Positions 1 to 7,177 of a stretch of DNA of 64,000 nt are shown here, in pieces. Position 1 is the stretch's first letter. Each line of letters starts with the position of its first letter. The notes below the pieces were generated by a model. The model was given only the letters and a program-made list of their open reading frames with translations, was not told the origin of the DNA and made no database searches. Location: NCBI RefSeq assembly GCF_905220705.1, contig NZ_CAJNAT010000008.1, forward strand, positions 1 to 64,000. Reading direction: 5' to 3'. Made by a program: the position numbers and the translations under genes. Source of the DNA: Paraburkholderia domus. Lineage in GTDB: Bacteria > Pseudomonadota > Gammaproteobacteria > Burkholderiales > Burkholderiaceae.

Positions 1-102
1 AGCAGCGTCACCTGCTTGCGATCTTCACCTTCTATGAATCGCTTCATCCGGTCACCCATGCTGAATGCGTTAATCCAGTTTAGGCGATCAGCGCGTTTTC
101 AC
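1..102 (-). mobile_element. 5' end of an IS1182-like transposase gene, runs off the window
   Basis: On the minus strand an ATG at 47 opens MKRFIEGEDRKQVTL, the typical N-terminus of IS1182-family transposases. The frame continues past position 1. The leader from 102 down to the start codon (GTGAAAACGC, then TGATCGCCTAA) matches the leader of the remnant at 5651-5833 in inverse orientation. Only 15 codons are visible, so whether the element is intact cannot be judged. Confidence 0.7.
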
Positions 103-540
103 ACAAGCTCGACCCTGAGCGGACAATTTTCACGCTGCACAGCGGACGTTCACGCCCGCGCTTTTCAGGACGATTGACCAACTCGGCCGTCAAGTAGCTT
201 ATGGCCGTGACCGTGAAACAAGGACCTATTGTTACAACGCAGAATGGTCTGTTTGCATATTTCACTGCATCTGCACCCGGACTATGCGCAAACCGGGAAC
301 CTTGACTTGGTCGCTTCGTGAGATCCATCGCCCGCCCGACCAATTTCACACTGTGTATCTAATCGAATGTGTTCCAGCGCACACAGAGCGATGGAACAAA
401 CCTTGTGCAGCATCTATGCTGCTCGGACTGTTGCTGATAATTCATTTACGTGAAATCGCTCCAAATGCGATCTTCGTGAGTGCGCCACAAAGCGGCTTCA
501 CATTTTGCTTTCAAACGGCCTCTTTATTTCTTGCGAGATA
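103..540. other. 438-base stretch without a convincing gene
   Basis: This lies between the transposase fragment and the first membrane-protein gene. It is AT-richer than the rest of the window. A plus-strand frame from 284 ends in TAA at 539-541, overlapping the next ATG, but its protein has no recognisable pattern. Bases 130-170 resemble degenerate Burkholderia intergenic repeat sequence. I see no RNA gene. Confidence 0.4.
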
Positions 541-1614
541 ATGCTGATGGCTTACAATGAGATCCTAGAACTACACCCTCGAGACCTGCGAAAACGTGTG
601 TATGTGGTAACAATACTGATGATCCTTGTAGGCGCATCAGCTGTCGTTTACGAATTTTTACCGCAATGGATCCATTCCCCCCAGTGGCTAAATAGTGCGA
701 GAGGATTAGCTAATGCTTTTTTTGCAGTTTTCGGCTCAATTCTGGCGGCGGCTCTTGTGCCACTTTCCATTCACTTCTATAGTGATTTGGTACGAAAGAA
801 AACGAAGGCAAAATTCACTGGCTTCTTTTTTCTGCCCCCAAGTCGAAAAGCCATCATCGTTCTTCCGCGATTCAAAATTGAAAATTCGACCGGCGTCTCG
901 CAAGACACCGGCGTTAATAGCCTATGCCTGAAGGAAGTAAAAGAACTGGATCGGGCTTGTGTATCAATCGACGATCTTGTCGCGGCGCGGCATATTTCGG
1001 CAATGTTTGCCGAACATCAGATGCCTGTGCCAAGGATATTTTTTGATGATGACGTGTGGGAAGTTGTTTTCGGAAAAACGAATACGGACGACGATCGGCA
1101 CAAGGAAATTCGCGAATGCAAGACATTCATCGTGGTCGGACTATTTTCTAACGCGATTTCCACTGAGTTAAATAAATCATTAGATGCGGACCGGTCCTTT
1201 AGGCTATCAACCTTAGAAGATGCAAACAAAGGCGACAGGCACGTCGAAATCGCCCCCATGGAAAACACGTCTCCCGAGCAGCTCCGGAGATGGGGCGCTG
1301 AGGAGAGTTCCGTCTCGAGTGGAGCTCAGCGTGGCAGCTTTGGTTTGATTGCCCGACTTTCTTTGCCCGGGGAGCGAGTCGCGCTACTGGTCGGAGGCGG
1401 AACGGCTCGGGCGACACGCAAAATGGCATCGCACTTGCGGCGGCATTGGTTGCAGCTTTACGATCTTCGCGAAATGGAACGCGATGTCCTGATGGGTACG
1501 AACTCTTTCTCGATGGAATTCGCGGTGTCGGATGTATTAGGTAGTAGGCCTGTACGCGGCCGCGCTTACTACCGGTCCGACGCGATCGAAACGGAGAGTC
1601 ACCCGGTCCGATAG
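541..1614 (+). CDS. membrane-anchored protein of unknown function, two N-terminal TM segments
   Basis: About 357 residues. Two hydrophobic segments lie near residues 19-38 and 55-75, followed by a basic stretch and a large soluble C-terminal domain that should face the cytoplasm. The C-terminal part contains FIVVGLFSNAISTELN and later FGLIARLSLPGERVALLVGG. That layout (a VVG..SN motif, then an L-I-x-R-L strand, then a Gly-rich VLLVGG strand) reminds me of nucleotide- or ligand-binding alpha/beta domains in bacterial signalling and conflict proteins. This is inference only. ATGs at 541 and 547 are both possible and no good RBS is seen. An in-frame ATG at 505 would add 12 residues. Base composition is lower in GC than the core genes, fitting an acquired segment. 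Confidence 0.7.
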   Translation: MLMAYNEILELHPRDLRKRVYVVTILMILVGASAVVYEFLPQWIHSPQWLNSARGLANAFFAVFGSILAAALVPLSIHFYSDLVRKKTKAKFTGFFFLPPSRKAIIVLPRFKIENSTGVSQDTGVNSLCLKEVKELDRACVSIDDLVAARHISAMFAEHQMPVPRIFFDDDVWEVVFGKTNTDDDRHKEIRECKTFIVVGLFSNAISTELNKSLDADRSFRLSTLEDANKGDRHVEIAPMENTSPEQLRRWGAEESSVSSGAQRGSFGLIARLSLPGERVALLVGGGTARATRKMASHLRRHWLQLYDLREMERDVLMGTNSFSMEFAVSDVLGSRPVRGRAYYRSDAIETESHPVR

Positions 1615-1903
1615 GAATGCCGAAATTGGGCGCTTTCCGACACATTACGATCGAATGTGTGCGAGAGATTCGTGAAGGTATGTTTCCTTTAGCGGCCTGA
1701 TTCAGCAGATGGCCGGGGTAGCACGCAGCGCTCGATTGCCAACGATCCAGCCCTTGCTGTCGACCGGCCGAAATTGGCCGAACCCGGAAATACGAGGTCG
1801 CCTCGAACACCGCGATCCCTGGTTGAAAGCCGAACTTCCGCAGACGACCCACAAGGGTCATCCGATTGTCCGCATAACGGACATTCGATTTATCATCTCA
1901 GCC

Positions 1904-2452
1904 ATGATCGAACCATCAGCCGCGATGAACCAAGACAGCGTATTTCCGCATCCATCGGCCGTGCGCGCCACAGTGGCCTATCTGCTCAGTGTGACGGCAG
2001 CCACTACCTATATCATCGCCTCAAGATTTCCGCATGTAATCGTACAGCGAGCTTTGGGTGGGCTGCTTTACCCCCTCTGGCAAACACTTTTAGTTCTTCT
2101 TTCAGACTGCGGTCTTATCGGCGTCATTTGGTTACCAGCGGCGTTCTTTTCCGCTTTGCCGTGCGTTCTGCTCAACCTCCTAGCTTCCCGGTACCGTATT
2201 CGAAACCCTTTCTTTTATGTCTTTGTGGGATGTGGTTTAGCGGTTCTCGCTGTCACTCCCGTAATCTCGGCAACATCTGGTTGGACGTGGTACACAGATC
2301 CCCCAAACCCTCCACCGCCCCCGACGTTTTGGCAGGAATTCCATTCAATCGCAAACGTATTCGCAGTTGCGGGTGCCATCGCAGGCCTAACGTACTGGTT
2401 CGCAGCAGGCCGCCATTTTCGCCGGAAGTACAACCTTACCGACAGCAAATAA
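1904..2452 (+). CDS. hypothetical multi-pass membrane protein
   Basis: About 182 residues with roughly four hydrophobic helices (near residues 20-40, 50-80, 95-115 and 145-165) and a Pro-rich loop (PPNPPPPPTF) before the last one. The frame is open from 1709, but the upstream residues look non-coding, so ATG 1904 or 1925 is the likely start. No family recognised. It sits tail to tail with the minus-strand membrane protein at 2479-2949, in the patch flanked by transposase fragments. The 289 bases before it hold only degenerate repeat-like sequence. Confidence 0.6.
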   Translation: MIEPSAAMNQDSVFPHPSAVRATVAYLLSVTAATTYIIASRFPHVIVQRALGGLLYPLWQTLLVLLSDCGLIGVIWLPAAFFSALPCVLLNLLASRYRIRNPFFYVFVGCGLAVLAVTPVISATSGWTWYTDPPNPPPPPTFWQEFHSIANVFAVAGAIAGLTYWFAAGRHFRRKYNLTDSK

Positions 2453-2478
2453 AGTTGCCGCTGCGCCAAACAGCGCAA

Positions 2479-2949
2479 TTACACGTCAGACGTCGAAGCT
2501 CGTCGTCCCATCAAGAAGCCCAATATGGCGATTACGAAACAGAACGCGGTGACGCGTGCCGTCGATATCACGCCGTGTGTAACGTTCTCTTCCGCTCGCT
2601 CTTGTGTAAGTTTGTAGACTTCGCCGCCGTTCGAAGTTAAACGGACCGGTTGAGGGCCACAAAACTCCACATGCAAGACAGAGCCGGACGACAGACCTTG
2701 CAGAATCTCCACTGGGAGCGGGCCGTGAGTATGTGCGCCTTGCGCCGCTAACAGAAACGAATTGCCTTCGTTGACCAGGAATGTTCTCACTCCGCCGAAT
2801 CCCTCACGGACATACAGCGTCCCATCCCGGCCAACCACATGGCATGGCAGGCCAACAGGTTTTTCCTGCCATAAACCGATCGTGATTGAAAGCGCAGTCA
2901 CGCCGCCCAATATCCCGAACAGATACAAAATTGTCCCCAGTATTTTCAT
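2479..2949 (-). CDS. small membrane protein with two TM helices flanking a soluble domain
   Basis: 156 residues. The N-terminal helix (about residues 5-27) and C-terminal helix (about 130-148, ending in GRRAS) enclose a beta-rich middle of about 100 residues, probably periplasmic. Ends after the last helix are basic, consistent with both termini in the cytoplasm. No family recognised. The gene converges with the membrane protein at 1904-2452. Codon use is less GC-biased than in the metabolic genes further right. Confidence 0.6.
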   Translation of the reverse strand: MKILGTILYLFGILGGVTALSITIGLWQEKPVGLPCHVVGRDGTLYVREGFGGVRTFLVNEGNSFLLAAQGAHTHGPLPVEILQGLSSGSVLHVEFCGPQPVRLTSNGGEVYKLTQERAEENVTHGVISTARVTAFCFVIAILGFLMGRRASTSDV

Positions 2950-3060
2950 CGTCGCTATCTTTATGTGTGGTTCCGTCTGTCCCAGCCGATGCCGTCACGC
3001 CAAGTTCAGAGTGCGATTCGCGGGCCATTGTCTTCGATATAGCCTAGGCTGTCGATCGAC

Positions 3061-3103
3061 CGCTCCTGGCCGCACTGAGTCCGACGACGACCGGCTCAGG
3101 ACG
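3061..3103. repeat. intergenic repeat, copy 1
   Basis: These 43 bases match 3971-4013 at 38 of 43 positions, in the same orientation, 910 bases apart. The shared core is GGCCGCACTGAG followed by CCGACGACGACCG. This resembles short dispersed intergenic repeats I associate with Burkholderia and Paraburkholderia genomes. The two copies bracket the HxlR-tautomerase pair. Confidence 0.65.
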
Positions 3104-3154
3104 ACCCTGAAGGGACGGTCGCCGTTGCGTAAAGCGGCCATTCGAAGGACATAA

Positions 3155-3634
3155 CTATGAGCAAATCTGCAATGTGATATCTGCCCCGACAACAATGCGA
3201 CCATCTTCAGTCGCAAATGCATTTTTCACCGTCTGCCCTGTAGACCGCTCGATGAGGGAGACACGCCTGCCCGACGACTGAAGATATGTTTGCCCCCAGT
3301 CCAGGAGCATGAGCAACACTGGCCCAAGGCTTTGGCCCTTCTCTGTAAGAACGTATTCGTTCCGTTCTCGCTCCCCCGGCTCCCGATACGGGCGCGAAAT
3401 CAAAATGCCAGCATTCGTGAGCAAATCAAGCCGACTGCTCAGCGCATGTTTTGACGCTCCAATGTCTTCGCGTATCGCGTCGAAGCGTGTCACGCCATAG
3501 AACGCCTCGCGAAGAATCAGCAAGACCCAACGATCGCCGAGTAGGCCGGCCGCATGTGCAAGACCGCATTCGTTTATCGCAACGAGCGGGCGATTTCGCT
3601 GTCTCCCAGCGTTTAGTGATGCTTCCTTTGACAC
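3155..3634 (-). CDS. HxlR-family transcriptional regulator
   Basis: 159 residues. The winged-helix HxlR domain spans about residues 18-115: an N-terminal Cys (NECGLAHAAG), then GDRWVLLILREAF, the recognition region (F..I..DIGASKHALSSRL) and a wing (RNEYVLTEKG). HxlR proteins are dimeric regulators, often sensing redox state or reactive electrophiles through a conserved Cys, and usually control a divergent neighbour. Here the divergent neighbour is a tautomerase, and a 27-bp perfect palindrome lies between them. The tail of about 40 residues after the wing is longer than in the shortest members. The physiological signal is not known. Confidence 0.9.
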   Translation of the reverse strand: MSKEASLNAGRQRNRPLVAINECGLAHAAGLLGDRWVLLILREAFYGVTRFDAIREDIGASKHALSSRLDLLTNAGILISRPYREPGERERNEYVLTEKGQSLGPVLLMLLDWGQTYLQSSGRRVSLIERSTGQTVKNAFATEDGRIVVGADITLQICS

Positions 3635-3653
3635 ACTCCGTCCTCCAGTGCTA

Positions 3654-3680
3654 ATCTAAGTCTGAAAATCAGACTTAGAT
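3654..3680. promoter_or_regulatory. perfect palindromic operator, probably for the HxlR regulator
   Basis: Twelve-base arms ATCTAAGTCTGA and TCAGACTTAGAT are separated by AAA. The site lies between divergent starts at 3634 and 3709, where it could control both promoters. HxlR proteins bind inverted repeats of this size. The match is perfect over 24 arm bases. Assignment to this regulator is inference from position. Confidence 0.8.
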
Positions 3681-3708
3681 ATTTTACTCAATTTCTTTGG
3701 AGTGGTGT

Positions 3709-3939
3709 ATGCCTTTTGTCCACGTGCACACGATCACCGGCATTCTCTCGGATGACCAGAAAGCCGAGATGCTCAGGCGAATCACTGATTTGATGGTCGA
3801 AATCGAGGGGCATGGAGATCCGTCATTTCGCTCGTCAGTGTGGGTAAAGCTCGACGAGCATGTACCCTCGCAATGGAGCATTGGGGGCGTGATTCCTACG
3901 CCCGGAATGATCGCGTCAAAGTTCCCTCCAATCGCATAG
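3709..3939 (+). CDS. tautomerase (4-oxalocrotonate tautomerase-like)
   Basis: 76 residues. It starts MPFVHVHT, so after Met removal Pro1 is exposed as the catalytic base of the tautomerase superfamily. An in-frame ATG at 3697 would bury this Pro. GGAG at 3700-3703 also supports 3709. The fold pattern (strand 1 VHVHTITG, helix DQKAEMLRRITDLMVEIEG, strand VWVKLDE) fits a 4-OT-like subunit. Substrate cannot be told from sequence; relatives act on enol-keto acids from aromatic breakdown. It is divergent from the HxlR gene and probably its target. Confidence 0.8.
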   Translation: MPFVHVHTITGILSDDQKAEMLRRITDLMVEIEGHGDPSFRSSVWVKLDEHVPSQWSIGGVIPTPGMIASKFPPIA

Positions 3940-3970
3940 AGGACTGCTTTTCGCCTTGACCTCGAATGAC

Positions 3971-4013
3971 CGTTCATGGCCGCACTGAGCCCGACGACGA
4001 CCGACTCAAGACG
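3971..4013. repeat. intergenic repeat, copy 2
   Basis: Second copy of the 43-base element at 3061-3103, same orientation, 5 mismatches. It follows the tautomerase stop by about 30 bases. The next 380 bases, up to about 4394, contain only short opposing ORFs without recognisable features. Confidence 0.65.
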
Positions 4014-4394
4014 GTAGAGTCGAGTTGTGGCGCCGTAGCATTAGGTTCGGTTTGTCTGTCGCCGCCCCTTTCGTCCGGAGGTATCCGGCCATCGAATTAT
4101 GTGGAGTAGGACGAAGCATCGTCTGGCCGCCAAACACCATGATCGCAAGTACACGGTACCACGCGATACCACGATGGTGTGCCGGGGCTGACTTAGTGGC
4201 TTCCTCCGCAGTTTTCTGGCTATTAAAGCCTACTCGAAGGCGAACGAACGCTAATGTTTTCGCAGTCAAGGCGCTCGGCTGGGATGGCCACGGCGCAAAG
4301 TCGCTCCAGCTCGATACAGAGGCGAAATCCGTTCCTCAACTTCTCGGATTTCGGGTATAACTGCTTCAGATTTAGCTTATGCGCGAGGTCTATC

Positions 4395-4739
4395 GTGAGG
4401 ATCGCCCACCTTCGGCAGTTCCTAATCCAGAACGGCATACCTGAGGACCAATTTCAACGACTCAGCAGCTTGGCGGAAGAGCTGCCCGAGTCAAATATCG
4501 CAGCTGAGATTGGTGGACTGGACGAAACGGAGGCCGCGACCTTGCTGTCCCGCCTCCTTCGGAAATTGGCGCCGGCTATAGGCGTGTCGTTCGATCATCC
4601 TGACGTACTAAGTCAGCTTGGATTTCCAGTGTCAGAGCCGGCAGCAGCAACAAGTCCAGCAGCGGCTGCTTCTGCAGCGGCGGACGCTGCTTCTGCAGCG
4701 ACGGACGCCAATCACTATGCAGATGGAAATGCCGGATAG
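4395..4739 (+). CDS. small hypothetical protein, Ala-rich tail
   Basis: About 114 residues from GTG 4395. The frame is open from 4254, but the upstream residues are Ser/Arg-rich and unconvincing. The segment FLIQNGIPEDQFQRLSSLAEE resembles a segment in the next gene (LKKNGVPDEKIQELAIE), so the two may be diverged relatives. The tail is low-complexity Ala/Ser/Asp, encoded partly by a 21-base tandem repeat at 4665-4685 and 4686-4706. The stop overlaps the RBS of the next gene. Function unknown, start uncertain. Confidence 0.45.
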   Translation: MRIAHLRQFLIQNGIPEDQFQRLSSLAEELPESNIAAEIGGLDETEAATLLSRLLRKLAPAIGVSFDHPDVLSQLGFPVSEPAAATSPAAAASAAADAASAATDANHYADGNAG

Positions 4740-4748
4740 GAGCGGATC

Positions 4749-5150
4749 ATGGAGCATAATTGGCCCGCGCTGATTAAGGCTGCAGCGCTGCGAATCGCTG
4801 GATTGAAGCGTTATTGGAAACTTATCTCCGGATTTGTCTATCGGGTCTCTTTGCTCGCAGAAACCCGCGAGGCCAAGAAGATTGAGAACATGATCAAATA
4901 CCTTGACGGGGTATCCAAGACCTTAACAGTCTTGAAGAAGAACGGAGTTCCGGATGAAAAAATTCAGGAACTTGCAATTGAACTCAACGTTCCACTCATC
5001 CAGGCCAATTTGGAGGGGATGATAATTGCACGGAAGTTTGTCTTAGCACCAACTAGTCCGGAGGCTTCCCAAAATGCCTCTTCGCGGGATCCCTCGTCCG
5101 ACTCCAGCAAGCCCTCGTCAGGGGATCCCCCACCTCCACAAGCGCCTTAA
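4749..5150 (+). CDS. small hypothetical protein paired with the preceding gene
   Basis: 133 residues. A clear AGGAG at 4738-4742, six bases before the ATG, supports the start. The N-terminal half is helical and basic; about residues 62-90 carry the NGVPDEKIQELA segment shared with the upstream ORF; the last 30 residues are Ser/Pro/Asp-rich and probably disordered. No TM segment or catalytic motif is evident. Nine bases separate it from the preceding stop, so the pair is probably co-translated. Function not recognised. Confidence 0.6.
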   Translation: MEHNWPALIKAAALRIAGLKRYWKLISGFVYRVSLLAETREAKKIENMIKYLDGVSKTLTVLKKNGVPDEKIQELAIELNVPLIQANLEGMIIARKFVLAPTSPEASQNASSRDPSSDSSKPSSGDPPPPQAP

Positions 5151-5650
5151 CTCGAGGCACGTCCGGCGTCGGCACGTTGTCGGTGGTCTGGTATGTGCAG
5201 CGAGTGCATACCGTCGGAGGGCTGATGCCGACCGCACCGTGTCCGGCAGAACACGAAATCGGTAGCTCACCCTATCTTGCGGATTACGTTTTCTATCGAT
5301 AATAGGCGCCGCGCCTTCGACTGAAGGTGCTTGCACAGGGGATCGATATTGGTCCGAATGGTGCCTGTCTTGCCCGGCACTTCCACCGCGCGGTCAAACC
5401 GTTTGGTGCGAGGGCTCCCATTCGCGGTTGTTAACGTGCGAATGTCAAAATGCGAACTCGTAGCGGCCTCACCAACGCCGATCTCCCGATATCGGCTTCA
5501 GCCGAACGAGCTCCAGATGGCATCGTCCGACCAAGGCCCGCTGTCAGCGGCGAAGCCGACATTCAAACGTCCACGCAATGGCCCGAATGAACGTCCGTTG
5601 CTGGCCGCTCATTGCCTGTCGCCGATCGGCGGCACGCGCCTCAGATGGAT
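5151..5650. other. 500-base degenerate intergenic stretch
   Basis: No open frame here has convincing protein features. The second half (about 5365-5645) looks like decayed intergenic repeat sequence, with several short motifs such as GAACGTCCGTTGCTGGCC. It runs directly into the transposase remnant. Confidence 0.4.
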
Positions 5651-5833
5651 GTGAAAACGCATTGATCGCCTAAGCTGAATCAACGCACTGAGACCGAGTG
5701 ACTCATGAAGCAATTCGTCGAAGGCGATGACCGCAAGCAGGTCGCACTACTTCCCGAATGTGTCGATGACTACATCGGACAGGACAACCCGGTCAGAGTC
5801 ATAGACGCCTTCGTCCCGGAATGTCGGCAGTGA
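5651..5833 (+). mobile_element. remnant of an IS1182-like transposase (5' leader plus 42 codons)
   Basis: ATG 5705 opens MKQFVEGDDRKQVALLPEC followed by VDDYIGQDNPVRVIDAFV, the conserved N-terminus of IS1182-type transposases. The frame stops at TGA 5831-5833 after 42 residues, where intact members run to several hundred. The sequence after the stop does not continue the gene, so this is a truncation and not a point mutation. Leader 5651-5704 matches the minus-strand fragment at the window start. The two fragments face away from the 5.6 kb between them, oriented outwards. Confidence 0.8.
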
Positions 5834-5923
5834 TTCCGCAAACTTTAGCGCGTACCGAGACGCTCCATGCACACGTAATGAATGCCTCGCACGATTGGCG
5901 ACCCATAGTTACCCGATGAGGGA

Positions 5924-6247
5924 TCACCATCTGAGCAGCTCGCGCAACCGGGCAATTATCCAGTTCATTTCGACTACGCTGCACCAGTCCTTGCCGGCGA
6001 TAGCTTCCCAGATGCGCTGCAGCACCACATCGTGAGAATTCTGCGGGTACTTTGCCGCGCCCTTTCGGGCGGGCACAACCAGTTGCTGCGCCAGGTCCTC
6101 GCATATCTGCCATCGCTCCATTCGCTCTTCTTCGGTCAGTCCGACGACAAACCGGCCGTTGATCATGCGCGCCGCCAGCTTCGGCTGTGCGCCAGCGAGC
6201 GCGGCAGGCGCGGCATCACGCGGAAAGTCGTCAGGTGCCCTCATCAT
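5924..6247 (-). CDS. conserved hypothetical protein, 107 residues
   Basis: Start at ATG 6247 in an ATGATGA context that overlaps the stop of the upstream minus-strand ORF. The protein has an Ala-rich N-terminus, then INGRFVVGLTEEERMERW and a run of charged helical sequence (ICEDLAQQLV), ending in a helix rich in Leu/Arg. No TM segment or signal peptide. It resembles small accessory-region proteins of unknown function. No catalytic motif seen. Confidence 0.55.
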   Translation of the reverse strand: MMRAPDDFPRDAAPAALAGAQPKLAARMINGRFVVGLTEEERMERWQICEDLAQQLVVPARKGAAKYPQNSHDVVLQRIWEAIAGKDWCSVVEMNWIIARLRELLRW

Positions 6248-6597
6248 TTTCGCCTCAAAAAACACGAGGTGGTGATTTGTAGGACGCGGTCGATACGTTC
6301 AAGATCCCTATCAAGCTCGAACGTGGAAACCCGGAATATACGGTATGAATCTGGCCCTGCTGGGCAATGCTGCCGGACGCTCGCAGCAGCCCTCTTCTGC
6401 CAGTCCAGAGTCAAGATTACGCCAGGTGTAAAAGGAATGGCGCGACCTACCGCATGACCATCACGGGCGTCGTGGCATTTCCCCCATATTCGAGAAAACT
6501 GGACGAAGCGATCCGCCGCCTGCAGAGTTTTCAAAGCAGCGCCCACTGTCGTCCGACGCACCCTGCGTTGCGTCCTTATGCAGGGAACATCTGGCAC
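6244..6597 (-). CDS. possible hypothetical protein coupled to the 5924-6247 gene
   Basis: 117 residues, basic, with a start of MPDVPCIRTQRRVRRTTVGA. It has no recognisable family and its composition (many Arg, scattered Cys) is not strongly protein-like. The reason to list it is its stop TGA at 6246-6244, nested in ATGA with the start of the next ORF, a typical translational coupling. It could be chance. Confidence 0.35.
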   Translation of the reverse strand: MPDVPCIRTQRRVRRTTVGAALKTLQAADRFVQFSRIWGKCHDARDGHAVGRAIPFTPGVILTLDWQKRAAASVRQHCPAGPDSYRIFRVSTFELDRDLERIDRVLQITTSCFLRRK

Positions 6598-7177
6598 CCT
6601 TATAGTTCTTTCCTATCTCAAATGTTGCACCGCAACGCGTATTTTGCCGTTGGAGCAGACTTTGTTGTCTGTTAACGCGTCGTTAGCGATTGGTGCAGAC
6701 TTTGTTGTGCGCCCATACCAGCACCCAAGAAAATAACGCGTGGCCACTTCATCTTAAAAGGTTCCAGCCATTATCAGGGCTGTGCTAAGCCAGCTGATTC
6801 AGCGCACTTTTTTTGATGGTCCGATGAGGTAGCGGCCCACCTCGAACGATGTGTCTTTGTTTTGCAGCAACCGTGATCGACGGTTCGCGAAGAAAAGCTC
6901 GGAATTAACTTGAAGATTCTCGTCACCCAAGCCAAACATCGAAACGAGAGCCTGGACAGAATGGAAGGTAACAATCAAGCAATACCCGCGTACCCTTTCT
7001 CGCCATATTCACCATCGTGATATCAGTCCGCCGGACGAAACCGACATCACGACGTACAACTTCGTTTGGCATGAAAAAGCTATAGTTCATCTGGTTCGCG
7101 AAGACTGCGTTGTCAATTAACGGGATCGATCTTTGCGGCCGCTGCCAGCAGCCCTTCCACCGCTTCGCTCCTGCAGG
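6598..7177. other. 580-base low-GC stretch with a direct repeat, no supported gene
   Basis: Contains the repeat pair at 6650-6708. GGCCACTTCATCTTAAAA near 6742 loosely resembles an IS21-type end. A minus-strand frame open from about 7015 to the TGA at 6801-6799 reads like protein (VNSELFFANRRSRLLQ), but its only ATG (6939) leaves 46 residues, so it may be a gene remnant. Confidence 0.4.
6650..6708. repeat. 19-base direct repeat, two copies 40 bases apart
   Basis: TTGG(A/T)GCAGACTTTGTTGT occurs at 6650-6668 and 6690-6708 with one mismatch. The 21-base spacer holds TTAACGCGTCGTTAGCGA. It could be a protein-binding pair or a footprint of a mobile element. Confidence 0.6.

Noticed and set aside
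284..541. 85-residue plus-strand ORF whose stop overlaps the ATG at 541
   Set aside because: No recognisable motif and protein-like composition is poor; the overlap alone is not enough.
1199..1861. 220-residue minus-strand ORF
   Set aside because: Mostly antisense to the membrane-protein gene, Arg/Ser-rich shadow frame with no domain.
6799..6939. 46-residue minus-strand frame that reads protein-like
   Set aside because: Only a late ATG, a stop further upstream and no known family; noted as possible remnant only.
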